Positions 42,931-54,440 are shown, numbered from the stretch's first letter. The stretch is DNA of 64,000 nt from Massospora cicadina (GCA_022478985.1 JAKSZP010009485.1:49475-113474), one strand, 5' to 3'. Numbers and translations are program-made. The notes: generated by a model from the letters alone, not told the origin.

Positions 42931-45609
42931 CTAAGAGCCTGAGGCGAGGGAAGGGGAGGGAGGAGGCATCGAGAAAGGGAGGGGGTTTGCGCGCCAGAGC
43001 CGTGCTGCAGTGACAACTGAGCGGGGGAGGGTTGGCGACATAGTGCAGACCTTCAGGGCCATCTCAAAGTGTACCTGAAAGTGGGTGATCATGTGTGGAA
43101 GGGTCCACACCTGCTGGTCAAAGGCAGCACGAAGGAAGGAGTTATGGATGGTCCAGATGGCTGTGGCATAGGCGAGGACACGGAGGGGTCGGTGGCAACC
43201 AGGCAATGTCTGCTCAAACATGAGGTCTTGCACAGGGTGTCCAGACCAGGGCTGAGCATGGAGGAGCGCGCGGGCCTTTGGCCAAAATGCGGCGACACCT
43301 GGACAGGTGAAAAAACGATGGAGGTGGGAGTCAATAGGCTCCACACAGCGGGGGCAGCTTCGGTGCTGGAAGGTAGGGCCAGTCCGGTCCCCTGTCCTGT
43401 ATGAACAGTGGAGCACTCTCCATAAGGTGTTGGACACCTTTGCTGACAGGATGGGGTGATAGACGTCCTTCCACAATTCCTTAAGGTCAAATCTCACGGA
43501 GGGAGGGAGGAGCTCAAGGAGTCTTGGGCGGATGGGAGGACGATCTTGGGGGTTGAGGCGAGTTGTGACAACTTGTCCATTGTGCACAATTGCATGGCGA
43601 CGTGGGCTGAGGCCAGGGCCTTCCCTTCTGTATGGGAAGGCATGGTGGATCCGCGCGCCTACTCGTTTCAGGGCAAGGAGAGCCTGGTTCCAGTAGGGGG
43701 ATGAGGATGGTTTTAGGCGATGGCCTGGGTGGTTTGTGAGCCACTCCCCTAATGAGGTCAGAGATGCTCTAGGAAGACCCAGAGCTGCTGACACTGACTG
43801 GCGGAGGGCGGGCGCCCATTGGGGCATGGGGGTCGCGTCCCAGCAGACAATCGGCCATAGGAACTTCAGGAAGATTGTGGTGGCGTGGGATCGCGTGTCC
43901 AGAAGCCCTAGGCCCCCTTCATTACAGGGTTGGGCAATGGTTGAGAGGGCTATTGGTGGATGGTTTGAGCCCCAGATCCAACAGCGGAGGAGTACATTGA
44001 GCCGCGTATAAAAGGCATCTGTGAATGGGCAGACGTGCGCTAGGAACCAGACTTTGGAGAGGAGGAACACATTGGCCATCAGAGCTCGACCCTGGGGGGT
44101 GATGTGCCGCCGGTTCCAGCTGGCAATCCTGGAGTTAACTGCTGCAAGGAGCAAGTCCTCATTATCTTTTAGCGCAACTCCTTGTTGGTTGGTGAGAACG
44201 CCCAGGTGACGGAAGGTACCGCGCTCAGGTTCAATACCAAATGGTGGGGGGAAGGTGGGGGAGCCGACCTGTACAACTGTTGTCTTGGAGGTGTTGACCA
44301 TGGCGTTGGACGCCTTGGTGTACCTCTCAATGGTCACAGCAGCGAGGGCAACATCCCCAGGGCAGCCAAATGCAATGGCAGTGTCATCTGCAAATGCCAT
44401 GGTGCGTGTGGGGGCTTTACCTGGGACCAGAATCCCTGTTAGCTTGTCCTGTAAGGAGGCCAAGAGGGGGTCAAGGGTGATGTTAAAAAGGATAGGGCTC
44501 AGGGGGTCCCCTTGCCGGAGACCTTGTCCAACTGGTACTGCCACTGTAAAACCCATTGGCGCCAGAACTCTGGTGTGGAGCTGGTCATAGAGCGATGATA
44601 TCCAGCGCCTAGCTGCGGGTGGGAGATGGAAGCGGGCCAGGGAAGCATCAATATACTTCCAGGCTACCCGATCATATGCTTTCTCCATATCCAGAAGAGC
44701 CACAAAGCCATTCACCTTACGAGAGTTAGCAGTCAAAGTCACGTGAAGGTCATTATAGTTGTCCCATAACGACCTCCCCGGAATAAAACCGTACTGGGAT
44801 GGGGAGAGGCGAGGTGACACCCATTTGGTGATGCGGTTGGCCAGAAGCTTCGTGAAGAGCTTGTGGTCTGTGTTTATCAACGCTATGGGGCGCCAGTTCG
44901 CCAGGTTCTCACGGTCTGACTTCTTGTGAATGAGGGTCGTGATTGAGCCTCTGGAGTCGGGGAGGACCTCGCCATTCACCAAGAGTGCAGCGAAGAGGTC
45001 GCGGAGGGTTCTGGCTATCACTGCAGGTTCCAGAAGGTACACCTCAAATGGTATTCCATCTGGGCCTGGGGCTTTAAGCCGTGGGGATTTCAGAAGGGTT
45101 TCCATCACCTCCTGGATGGAAATAGGCGCCAGTAGAGCCTCATCAGCCCGTGGGTCAATGGGCGGCTCTGGAGCCCGCCACAGGAAGTCTTGGATGTCCG
45201 ATGGGTCCACCTGGGTGGCATGGAAGAGGCTGGAGTAGAAGCGGTGTAGTTCCTGCGTGATTTTCTCCTTATCTGAAGTGGTTGTAGTGCCAATTTTCAG
45301 TGCAGTAATATCCTGCGCTGTTGACCGGGCTTTCTGTTTCTGAAAGAAGAAGCGGGTGGGGCGTTCCCATTGAGCATAGTAACGAGATGTTGTAAAGTTT
45401 GCTGCCCGTTCTTCCTGCAGTGTGAGCTCCAAGCGGAGTGCTTCCTGCGCCGCTTCCCAGTCTTCCAACCATCTGGGAGAGGGCGAAGGCTGGCAGTTTC
45501 GCTCTAGATGTCTGATTCTGGCTTCCGCCCTTTTGACTCTGGCGCGAGCTGCAGTCATCTGGGCTTTGGCACAGTTGTAAGCAACGCGGGTGATGCCCTC
45601 CTTGGTCAC
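42931..45609 (-). CDS. LINE ORF2 C-terminal part: reverse transcriptase
   Basis: 892 open codons; the start at 45609 is where the frame opens, not a true start, because the endonuclease lies upstream in other frames. Motifs in order: an N-terminal helical linker; APGPDGIPFEVY; LIHKKSDRENLANWRPIAL; YGFIPGRS; ALLDMEKAYDRV; GLRQGDPLSPILFN; the catalytic FADD (44383-44394); LGVLTNQQG; the thumb (WNRRHITPQGRA); and a C-terminal C-x2-C ... H-x4-C motif (CPRC ... HRFFTC, about 43300-43360) as in L1-like elements. In active relatives it nicks DNA and copies the element RNA at the target. Could be mistaken for a host gene, but the flanking duplication and poly-A tail settle it. Confidence 0.93.
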   Translation of the reverse strand: MTKEGITRVAYNCAKAQMTAARARVKRAEARIRHLERNCQPSPSPRWLEDWEAAQEALRLELTLQEERAANFTTSRYYAQWERPTRFFFQKQKARSTAQDITALKIGTTTTSDKEKITQELHRFYSSLFHATQVDPSDIQDFLWRAPEPPIDPRADEALLAPISIQEVMETLLKSPRLKAPGPDGIPFEVYLLEPAVIARTLRDLFAALLVNGEVLPDSRGSITTLIHKKSDRENLANWRPIALINTDHKLFTKLLANRITKWVSPRLSPSQYGFIPGRSLWDNYNDLHVTLTANSRKVNGFVALLDMEKAYDRVAWKYIDASLARFHLPPAARRWISSLYDQLHTRVLAPMGFTVAVPVGQGLRQGDPLSPILFNITLDPLLASLQDKLTGILVPGKAPTRTMAFADDTAIAFGCPGDVALAAVTIERYTKASNAMVNTSKTTVVQVGSPTFPPPFGIEPERGTFRHLGVLTNQQGVALKDNEDLLLAAVNSRIASWNRRHITPQGRALMANVFLLSKVWFLAHVCPFTDAFYTRLNVLLRCWIWGSNHPPIALSTIAQPCNEGGLGLLDTRSHATTIFLKFLWPIVCWDATPMPQWAPALRQSVSAALGLPRASLTSLGEWLTNHPGHRLKPSSSPYWNQALLALKRVGARIHHAFPYRREGPGLSPRRHAIVHNGQVVTTRLNPQDRPPIRPRLLELLPPSVRFDLKELWKDVYHPILSAKVSNTLWRVLHCSYRTGDRTGPTFQHRSCPRCVEPIDSHLHRFFTCPGVAAFWPKARALLHAQPWSGHPVQDLMFEQTLPGCHRPLRVLAYATAIWTIHNSFLRAAFDQQVWTLPHMITHFQVHFEMALKVCTMSPTLPRSVVTAARLWRANPLPFSMPPPSPSLASGS

Positions 45610-46459
45610 CGCCCATCTAGCCTTGTGGTCAAGCAGGTGGGGTGGGGGGAGGTGAGAGTCTCTCGGATGGTCATAGACAGCTTCTCCTTAGTGAAGGGGT
45701 TGTTGAGAAGAGCTGGGGCAACCCTAGGCCAGAACCTACGCGACGGTCTAAGTGTGGTGGTGAGGACAACGGTGAGTGACCTGTGATCACTCAGATGGTT
45801 GTCACGAGAGATGGGAGAGGAGACGCGGCCAATTAGCAGGGGGCCAATCAGTGCCATATCTATGCGTGACGCTGACTGGAAAGCTCCTCCATCATACTGG
45901 ATCCTAGTCATGCAACCTAGGCCAGACGCGGAGGGTGGAAGCGCATCTATAAAGCCACTCAGGCGAAGGAAATCCTGGAGGCGACTTGATCCAGGGCGTT
46001 CCTTTGCTGCAGGGGGTAAGAGTCACGGACGCGACTTATGGTTGTGTTGAAATCTCCTAAGAGAACTGTATTCCGTGGGAGATTGAGTTGGAGGAGCTCT
46101 TCCAAGAGCCGATTTTGCTCTGACCTGCATTAGGCAGGTAGATGCTTGCAGCGAAGAAGGAGAAGTCAGGAGTGGTGAGTTTGGCCAGTATGAGGCGGCC
46201 ACCTAGATATTGTGAAAAGAATGGGTTTTAACCCGGGGGATTCAAAACAATAAGGGCGGCATGGTTTGTCCAGAAGGAGTTGCCTCCAAACTGTTCATTC
46301 CATGCAGATTGTTCGTGGGGGGATATGGGGCTCCTGGACAGCAGCGATGTCAATTTGTGCTGACCTGAAGTTTTGGAGGAGGCGGGCTCTCCACTTAAAG
46401 TCCCGCAACCCATTTGCGTTGATGGATTGCAGGGCCAGGGTGCTGCCATGGGGACTCAT
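45606..46459 (-). pseudogene. LINE ORF2 N-terminal part: APE endonuclease (frame-broken)
   Basis: ATG at 46459-46457. Domain pieces in successive frames: SINANGLRDFKWRARL and AVQEPH (catalytic Glu; codons on 46331-46336); FWTNHAALIVL; ASIYLPNA; VLLGDFNTTIS (GDFN, 46046-46057); and SRIDMALIG with SDHR (45780-45791). At least three frameshifts and one stop separate them. All expected APE motifs are present, so decay is recent or partly due to sequencing error. The join to the reverse transcriptase frame needs one more shift near 45610-45640. Confidence 0.85.
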
Positions 46460-49212
46460 AGCTGTTCCCCTCCATGTCCTGGGGGGTTGCCAGCGCTTAA
46501 ACCTGCTGCTGTGAGGCGGCTAGTTTTGAGTCCTTTAGCTTGACTATTAGCTGCAATCCGTGAGGAGCGTCGAGGGTTCTGAGGGGAAGGAGAGGGTGGG
46601 GGGGCGGAGGACCCAGTAAGCCAGCCTAGGATGCTGCCCCCACTCCGTTGCAGGGGAAGGACCTGAGGGTGCTCAATGGTGACCTCCGCGGTGTCCCCAT
46701 TTGATGAGTCTGAGTCCATATTCACTTCCTCCAACACTGCAAAGGATCCGCGCGAAATGGACTGTGGGGTTGGGGTAGGACTCTTTGAGGTGGCACTTCT
46801 ACTGCAGGCCGCGAGTTGCCAGTCCATGCTGGTGGGCATAGCTCCATTGGGAGCTGAGGGCTGATGCGATAAATCGCTGGTGGGGGTTGGTGGGGGTGCC
46901 GCGGAGCCCTGAGTGGGGGTGGCTGACGAGGGGCACCCTGTGGGAGATGCCTTGCGCTTGGTGAGAGAGGGAGTTGACTCTGGGAGATTGGAGGGGGTGC
47001 CCATTGGAAGGGGGTCATGAGCGCGAAGGTATCCCACACCAATAGTGGGGTTAGCTGTTTCAACTGCTAGGCGTAAGGCCTCAGGGGACAGGTCTTGAAC
47101 AGGAACCCATTGTGTGGGTTGTGGAATTGCTGCTGCAGCCATGTGGGATCGTTTTTGGCCTGGTTTAGGCCCCTGGGTGGTGGTTAAGAGGGCTTGTTTT
47201 CGAGCTGTGCAGCCACTATACAAGTGTCAAGGGCGTTACACCATGAACACCGGGGCGCGCCTGATCAGGGTCGACAAAAAAGATCTCAGGGCATGCCCCA
47301 ACTACCGCCACACGAGGAATAACCTCAATGTTACGGGATACAGTGGGGGAGGGGATGAATGACGCCCTAGCAGTGCGAGCTCTTTGAGTGGGAGCATAGT
47401 AAGAGGGGACGCTAAAGTCCACTGAAAGAACAGACCCAAACTCCATTAAACCACGATGGAGTGCCAGTTTAAGAGACTCAGGATCAACAGTCGTTGGTAG
47501 GTTGGAAAAAGTAACCCATGAAATTTTCTCCAGGTGAGAGCGTGTGCGGGAGATGCGAAGAGATCCGCGTGGAATAATGACCTGGAGGGTGGCAGCATGG
47601 TCAGCAAGGGCAGCTTCAGTGAATCCCACATCGATGTAGTGGCCCTCCACTGATTCATGGATGGTGGTGTTAATAGGGAATGTCTCCGCAATCGCTGCAA
47701 AGTATGAGAAGTAATCCTCTGTATAGAATTCAACAGGGTTATGCCCATAATAAAGGCGAATTGCGTGGGAGAGGGTTGAGCGAGGTAGAGCTTTTTGCGC
47801 TCTAGTTTCGGCCCATTTCTTCTTAACATCGGCAATAAACGCCACTTCACGGGGATCTGCTTTGGGTAGCGTTGGTGCCAGAGGTTTTTGCCACGCCCCA
47901 GTGGCTCCTTTGGTGCGTTTGTGTTTGCTTTGGGCTGCAATTGCAGGTTGAGTGTGAGCTGGTGGTTTGGACAAGTTTGCGGAGTTCCCTTGTTTCTGGA
48001 ATGTTACAGCAGTTGCTGGCATCATATTAAATTGAGGGGCGGTTTGTTGGGCCTCGCTAAATTGGGGAGGCCCATCCAGATTGGAATTAACTCCAGCCAG
48101 TTGGGAGGAGGGAGATGTTTCATCACCATCCCAATCTATTTAAAATTCAGCCCGAGTATTTGCTGTGATTTCGTGGGCAAAACTCACTGGCTGATTGGTG
48201 AATTGGTCGTTTTCAGCATATTGAGATAAAGTGCCGACTTGAGAAGTGCCGATTATGGGGTTTAAATGGGACAGGTGAGATTGGAACTGGTGTGAAGTTC
48301 CAAAATCTGAACCATTTAAATCCCCATTGGGAAGAGTATATTGTCCCAATTTGGTGCTTAGTGAACCAGAATGTGCGGCTAATCCAACCTTACATCCGAG
48401 GGTTTGGGGGCCAGGTGATTGTTGGGCCTCGCTAAATTGGGGAGTCCCATCCAGATTGGAATTAACTCCAGCCAATTGGGAGGAGGAGATGTTTCATCAC
48501 CATCCCAATCTATTTGGGTAAATTCAGCCCGAGTGTTTGCTGTGATTTCGTGGGCAAAACTCATTGGCTGATTAGTGAATTGGTCGTTTTCAGCATATTG
48601 CGATAAAGTGCCGACTTGAGAAGTGCCAATTACGGGGTTTAAATGGGACGGTGAGATTGGAACTGGTGTGAAGTTCCAAAATCCGAACCATTTGAATCCT
48701 CATTGGGAAGAGTAGATTGTCCCAATTTGGTGCTTAGTGAACCAGAATGTGCGGCTAATCCAACCTTACATCTGAGGATTTGGGGGCCAGGTAGCTGGGT
48801 ATCGCCCCTCATGGAGGGAGCCAGAAACACGGCATCAGCAATAATAGATGGGGCTGAATTAGCTGACACAATGGGGGAGGTGAATGTCTGGATGGGCTGA
48901 GTTGCATTCAACTGAGCAGACGCCATTAAAACAGCGTGGGTGATGGCCTCCTTGGTTGGAGGGGGCCCAGCGGGTTGGTGGGAGGCAGCACACACAGAGC
49001 TGTTAGGCGTGCAGGTTGCAGAAGTGCGATCAGGTGAACTGGCGCTAGTTGGAGTAGCTCAGGTTGGGGGTGGTGCCTGCTTTCATGGCTGCTGCTTGAG
49101 AGCGGGTGATTCTGGTTGACCCTGAGGTGGGTAACCGAGGGTTGCTTCGTTTGGGGGTGGTGCTGGCTCGTTTGGCATAGCCTGCGGGTTCTTTTGCGGG
49201 GTTTCCCGCCAT
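46456..49212 (-). pseudogene. LINE ORF1 (RNA-binding protein), frame-broken
   Basis: The start ATG at 49212-49210 opens a basic Ser/Pro/Arg-rich N-terminus (AGNPAKEPAGYAKRAST). It breaks near 49050, then passes through two copies of a 125-residue repeat. The 47216-48025 frame (269 codons) has a charged helix and an RRM-like fold (KISWVTFSNLPTTVDPESL ... ARASFIPSP). A zinc knuckle with exact C-x2-C-x4-H-x4-C spacing can be read at 47205-47250, but its two halves lie in different frames. The 46456-47223 frame (255 codons) is Pro/Ser-rich and ends at TGA 46456-46458. Similar ORF1 layouts (RRM plus CCHC) are known in plant and some fungal L1-like elements. Confidence 0.8.
48044..48793 (-). repeat. 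Tandem 375-bp repeat in LINE ORF1
   Basis: Two head-to-tail copies (48044-48418 and 48419-48793), over 90 percent identical by eye, period 375 bp = 125 codons. Encodes Ser/Gln-rich sequence with SFAHEITANTRAEF and GLAAHSGSLSTKLGQ in both copies. Confidence 0.88.
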
Positions 49213-49395
49213 ATTTGCTAATAGTTTTCGTAAATCTCTTTGTGGAGCTAAATTTCAGGCTGAATTGATTTTCGAAAAGTGATGCTTAGCAGAAAGAGAT
49301 TTATAATGTTTGTACTTTGATGAATGCAAAAAGTTAGACATTGTGACCCATGAAGAAGGGTACCCACCGCTTATATCCAGTCAAGGTGGGGGAAG

Positions 49396-50281
49396 TGTTG
49401 AGTAACTGAATGGACCTAATTGTTGGATATTCAAAAAGGACATAATAATGTTAAAATGCTTAACTTAAAATGAATCATATCAGATATCAGTGATTATGGA
49501 TCAGGTATATTCTAAGCTTATGCAAAGCTTAGGATCCGCGGCCTAGAGATTTCACTTAATAATATTTGACTATGATGACATGGGCTCGAGGGCTTTGTTG
49601 GTTAGGTTGGACTTAACATTAAGTTTCAACTTAATGACTTGGGCACATGGGCTTTATTGGTCTATGTCAAAATTAGTTTTTAATGTTGGTCAAGTTTTTT
49701 ATTAATTAATTACTAATTAGTGATATGATTTTCCTTGGTATGTGCTGCCAATTGCTTGTGAAAGAGAATCAGTTCAGCTATTTGTAGACGCGTCCAAAAC
49801 TCCATCTTGAGAATGATGACGTTATTTACACTAACCCTGAGGCTGAGCAAGGTGCCCTGAGTCAAAGTATTTGAAAACCTCAAAAGAACATTTTACGTGT
49901 TCCTCTGGCCAAGTGCCATTGAAAATGAGACATCATTGGTAAGATGTGGTGAACATCAAACCCTATAAATTATCTCCAAGTTGATGCTAATAAACAACAT
50001 TCAACTACTACCACTAGTTTATAGTTTAACTTATAAGCTTTTTGTGTTTAATACTTTAAATTGTATTAAGTTGAGGATTTACTTGGGATCAGTAAGATCA
50101 GGGCAGCATGCCATCATCCAAGTAATGACAGGGGAATACAAAATTTGAGGTTTTATTACCCAGAAGGTATATCTTGAATTATAGTCACCATCTAGTCTAT
50201 TGTTGTCATACAATAGATGTACGAAACTCCATCACACTGCAGAAGAAGAACCAGCCATCTGAAGAGGACCAAAATTCAACA
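49396..50281 (+). repeat. Ty3-G 3' LTR
   Basis: 886 bp copy of 34672-35559, directly after the purine tract. Confidence 0.93.
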
Positions 50282-50286
50282 CTCCC

Positions 50287-50560
50287 AATCGCACTTTTAA
50301 AGTAATTCAAATGAAGGCTCAAAACAATGTCAGATTTGCTGAACCATATAAAGAATCTAAAAGTCAAGTTGTGATGGGAAGTAAATATGAAGTTCAAAAA
50401 TGAGAGGACAAATCGCCAATCCATTGTTTCCAATGCAGGAAGTCAGGCCATGTAATTTCCCAGTGTCAGAAAAGAAAGCCAAAGGATCAGATTAATCTCA
50501 TTAAAACCCAAGAAACTGGTTCATATTTGGGTAAAGGACCAGTAGTCTAGATCAGGGACG
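50287..50560 (+). pseudogene. Ty3-E gag, C-terminal part with zinc knuckle
   Basis: Continues gag after the Ty3-G insertion. CCHC knuckle C-x2-C-x4-H-x4-C at 50425-50466 (CFQCRKSGHVISQC), then a basic tail (QKRKPKDQ). A TGA precedes the knuckle at about 50401. Confidence 0.8.
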
Positions 50561-51413
50561 TTCTAGTACTGCTGATAAACCTGTCCCGCCTGATATAATG
50601 AATGAGGTATCAATATCTCTGACCTATTTGTGGACAATGACTCGCTGGATCTGCTCCATCAGGGGTTAACATGGATGTTAACACGATAACTCAAGCCAAA
50701 AGTGAAGGGGATAGATCCCAAAATTGGTAATGAGGTCGCTTGACCCTACGTACAACAGTTAGTGGAGAAAGTTAGATCCTCTGAGAGCCCTGAAGACTTA
50801 ATCAAAATGAAGTTGGATGAGGCGAACGTTTCTTTACCTATCAGCGCAATCAAGGAGTCATTCCCTGATTTATCCGCTCAAATAATCCACACACATGATT
50901 TGGTGAATAATCTGCTATCCATTCAATAAATACTTTATTGCAGTACTTGGAGTGTACCTATGTCATTATTCTAGTCAATAGGATAAGAGTACAAGCAATA
51001 ATTGATAGTGGAGCACCAATCAAGATCTTTCCACCAAAAAAGTGAAAAGTATGAAGATCTTGCCAGATTTGGAGCATTAAAAAGAGTATGGAATGGCTGA
51101 ACCAGACGTTACCATCTCATGTGGAGCCTACAGTGTGCTACCACTTCGGTTTGGATTGCTGATGGTGTCAGCTCCCGCCATAGTACTGGCCAATATAAAC
51201 TATGATATACTTATTGGGATGGAGTTCTTGAGGAAGTATGTGGTGAAAAATGATTTCAAAGAAAACACCCTGACAATATTGGGTCAGATGTTGCCTTTGG
51301 TGTACCAGCGGAAGGGAGAAATTCCACTGACAAAGAGGAATAATTTTGTCAATTTAATTTATATTGATGGGTTTATACCCATTCACTATAAACTAGTCAA
51401 AAAAAGAAATTAA
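50561..51413 (+). pseudogene. Ty3-E aspartic protease
   Basis: Degenerate linker to 50940, then IIDSGAPIKI (active site DSGA at 51004-51015) and the second half (51093-51413: LRFGLLMVSAPAIVLANINY, DILIGMEFL), parallel to Ty3-G. Frame-broken between the two halves. Confidence 0.8.
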
Positions 51414-51829
51414 TGCTGATGGAAATTATGGGGAATCATGGGATACCTCTGATGAATGCAGCAAACACTATTCCACTGGGGGGCTCAAATCACAGTTAAC
51501 ACTGGGTTAATGATGGAACTTCCAGAACAGCTATAAGGGAATCATCAATCTCTAAGAAAATTGAGGGTTGAACCATGGGTTGCGCCAGGGATCTTAATGC
51601 CAGGTCACAAAGAGATATGAGTAATATTAGCCACTCTGGGAGAAAAGCTGATGAAAATTAAAAAAATCAGACAATTGCATTTCTACACTTGCTCCCAACT
51701 GTGTAACTATACGCTTTTCATGAAATTGGATCATTTTCTAAAATGGGATTTCCAGCAGAAGTTACCAAAAGTGTCAATATATTAGTGGATCATGAGCAGC
51801 TATCCAATCTAACTGAGAATCAGTAGGAG

Positions 51830-53190
51830 GATGTGCTCTGATTATTTGAAAAATATCGTGAGATATTCACTCAGAACAATCATGACTTAGGATGTGCAAA
51901 ACGTACTTCACAAAGTTAATAAAGGGGAATATCCACTGATAAGAATGAGATCTGTTCATAGATCAAGAGCAGTGGAAGCAGAGGTCAGCAATGAAATAAG
52001 CAAGTTAGTGGAACATGGGTTACTAATTTCATTATCAAGCCCATGGGTGAGTCCAATCCTTTTGGTAAAAAAGAAGGATGGATCAAAATGAGTAGTAATT
52101 GACTATTTTCAACTAAGCAAGATCACTAAAAAGTCTTCTATCTGCTGCCCTAAATTAATGTCATGCTTGATCGCCTGGGGGAGGAAAAATACTTTTGGCT
52201 ATGGACCTGATTTTGGGTTATTGGCAAAAAGATTTGCCAAAATAAGATCAGGAAAAATGTGCAATAATTACCGCACAAAGTCTATACCAGCTGACCAGAA
52301 TGCCCCAAGGATTATGCAACGTGCTGGTGACTTTTCATCATGATATGGATTCAATATATAGTGATTTGAAGCTATCCTACATGCTAGTATACTTAGACAA
52401 TATCAACGTCTTCAGAAGGACCTTCACAGATCATTTGGAGTATCCGGAGGAAGTTTTCAAGTGGTTGGCAATGCAAATCTAATATTAAGCCAAGAAAATA
52501 CTATTTTTTTCAAAAAAGAGCTTAAATACTTAGGGTTTGCTATAATCTTAACGGATTACAACCACAATCAATGAAAATAGAAGCTTTCAAGTGGACATCA
52601 ATCCCAAAAAGTGTTCAGGATATTCAAGTCTTTTTGGAAATGGTCAGGTACTATCACCCATTCATCAAAGACTTCGCTGGAATTGCCAAACCTTTATTTC
52701 ACTTACTAAAAGATCCAAAAAAGGGATTTGTGTGGAACGAAGAGGCCCAGAAGTCATTCTATAAGCTCCAGGAATATCTCATGAGTAGCTCAATGTTGAA
52801 ATATCCGAATTTTAGTCAGGAATTTATAATTTAAGTGGATGCCTCATTAACAGCGATTGGAACCATTCTAAGGTAATTAGATGAAAATGGGGATGAACGT
52901 CCAGTAGCCTATGTGAGCAGAACACTGTCATCAGTGAAAAAAAACTATACCATAACAGAGCGAGAGTGTCTGGCAGTCATCCATGCCTGTAAACAATTTT
53001 GAGTCTACATACATGGAACGCACTTTAAATTAATAACCAACCACTCATCCCTGCGCTGGCTGCATAACCTGAAGGAACCAGAGGGCTGGTTGGCCTGATG
53101 GGCTTTAAAGCTGCAAGCCTATGATTTTGAAATTATCCACAGGGCTGGAGTGGTACATCAGAATGCCGATGGATTGTCTTGATTGCCGGT
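51830..53190 (+). pseudogene. Ty3-E reverse transcriptase and RNase H
   Basis: Fingers (51894-52091: WVSPILLVKKKDGSK), palm (RMPQGLCNVLVTFHHDM) and the active site YLDN (52390-52401), where the second catalytic Asp has become Asn. Thumb (VFLEMVRYYHPFIKDFAGIAKPL) at 52610-52700. RNase H remnants at 52800-53060 (VDASLTAIGTIL, TERECLAVIHAC). Many stops. Confidence 0.82.
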
Positions 53191-54440
53191 TGTTCAAGTG
53201 ATCTATCCTCAGGCTGATGCACTGTTTCAGCGGATGATCAAAGGAGAAATCAGGGATGAACCCCAAGAATATAGAATGCATTAAAAAAGGCCATGTAAAA
53301 TACTGAATTTAAAAACAATCAATTATACAAATTGATCTAGGGAAAATGGTTTATTTCCTAAACCATCAGAACAAGCGGAAATCATTTGAGCCACTCATAA
53401 GGTCATCAGCCATGGTGGCCTAAAGAAAACAGTAGATCATATCCACCAGTATTACTGGGAATTGATCAACTATGATGTCTCATATTACCTAGCCTGTTGT
53501 GTGGAATTTCAACTCCACAAGCCGCACAAGAACATTGTAGGGCACTGGCTAGTACGCCCTGGCTTTGTGTGGCACATGGTGTCCATAGACGTTATGAGAC
53601 CGTTGAGTATCAGAACGGAGGAGTGAAGTATATAATCATCACAATAGAGCATTTGACCTGATGGGTCAAAATGAAAGCCCTCAGCAAAGTAGATGCAATT
53701 AGTATGGCGAAGTTTATACTTAACCAAGTGATCTATCAGCATGGTTGCCCTCAAGTTATTCTCAGTGACAATGGAACCAATTTTACTTCACATGTGATTC
53801 CCATGCTAAATGAATTAATGGGAATCCATGGTGTTGTATCTGTCCCCTATCGTCCAGAAACAAACGAAATGTTGGAAAGAATGAATGCAACTCTAGCTTC
53901 AACGTTACAAAAATTGATTGCGGGGAAACCTTCTGCTTGGGAAGCATATCTGAGTTTGGACACATTTGCTTATAATATCAGTTACCATCTGGCAACTGAG
54001 AAAACGCTGTTTGAACTTTTATATGGGCGAAAAGCTGCATTACTGTCAATATTGTATTCAGCAGTAGAGCATCTTTGGGAATGAGTGCCAAACATTATTT
54101 ATCCAACTGGCCAATATCCTGATTGAATTACAATCATGGGTATTTAGATTGACAATGAGAAAAAGAATCAATGCAAAGAAAACTGACAACCCAGAATTGA
54201 CCTTACATTGAGAGAATACCATGGGAGAGATAGGGAAGCCTATTGCAATACCCATGGGTTTGGGAGGAAAAATAAGTTGGACGCCCTATGGATGGGACCA
54301 TTTAAAATTATTGCCAAGTCAGTGAATTATGCCAATATGATCAAGAATACTGAGGATGGTCGCATAGTCAATAGAGTCCACACAAAATACTTAAAGATAT
54401 ATATATATAAAAGAAAAATATATATAATAAAAATAAAAAA
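53191..54440 (+). pseudogene. Ty3-E integrase
   Basis: Zinc-binding region at 53395-53500, catalytic core from about 53580. LSDNGTNF (Asp codon 53767), EMLERMNAT (Glu codon 53875), FAYNISYHLATEKTLFE, LLYGRKAAL. The C-terminal domain resumes at about 54230 (YCNTHGFG, LDALWMGPFKII) and ends NRVHTKYLKIY at about 54400, followed by an A-rich spacer. Confidence 0.8.

Larger units (their letters stand above)
42853..49302 (-). mobile_element. Full-length LINE (APE-type, L1/Tx1-like), minus strand
   Basis: 6.45 kb between a perfect 16-bp duplication. Minus-strand order: ~90-bp leader, ORF1 (49212-46456) with tandem repeats, RNA-binding-like domain and split zinc knuckle; ORF2 (46459-42931) with APE endonuclease, reverse transcriptase and C-terminal Cys-His motif; short 3' end and poly-A tail (T-run 42853-42866). 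GC-richer and much less decayed than its surroundings, so it arrived late. Several frameshifts, mostly single-base, inactivate ORF1 and the endonuclease, while the 892-codon reverse transcriptase part is open. Confidence 0.95.
34672..50281 (+). mobile_element. Ty3-G: full-length Ty3/gypsy element with a nested LINE
   Basis: LTRs 34672-35559 (888 bp) and 49396-50281 (886 bp), TGTTGAG...CAACA, flanked by perfect CTCCC (34667-34671 and 50282-50286). A primer-binding site AGTGGCGCTCATGGCTGGG starts at 35560 and a purine tract (AGGTGGGGGAAG) ends at 49395. Without the LINE it is about 9.1 kb. Order: gag with zinc knuckle, protease, reverse transcriptase, RNase H, integrase, then a long 3' region with an antisense gene. 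No chromodomain was seen. Best-preserved LTR element here, but still with stops in every domain. Confidence 0.95.

Noticed and set aside
43069..45238. Plus-strand frames of 60-110 codons over the LINE.
   Set aside because: They are shadows of the GC-rich minus-strand reverse transcriptase and have no recognisable domain.
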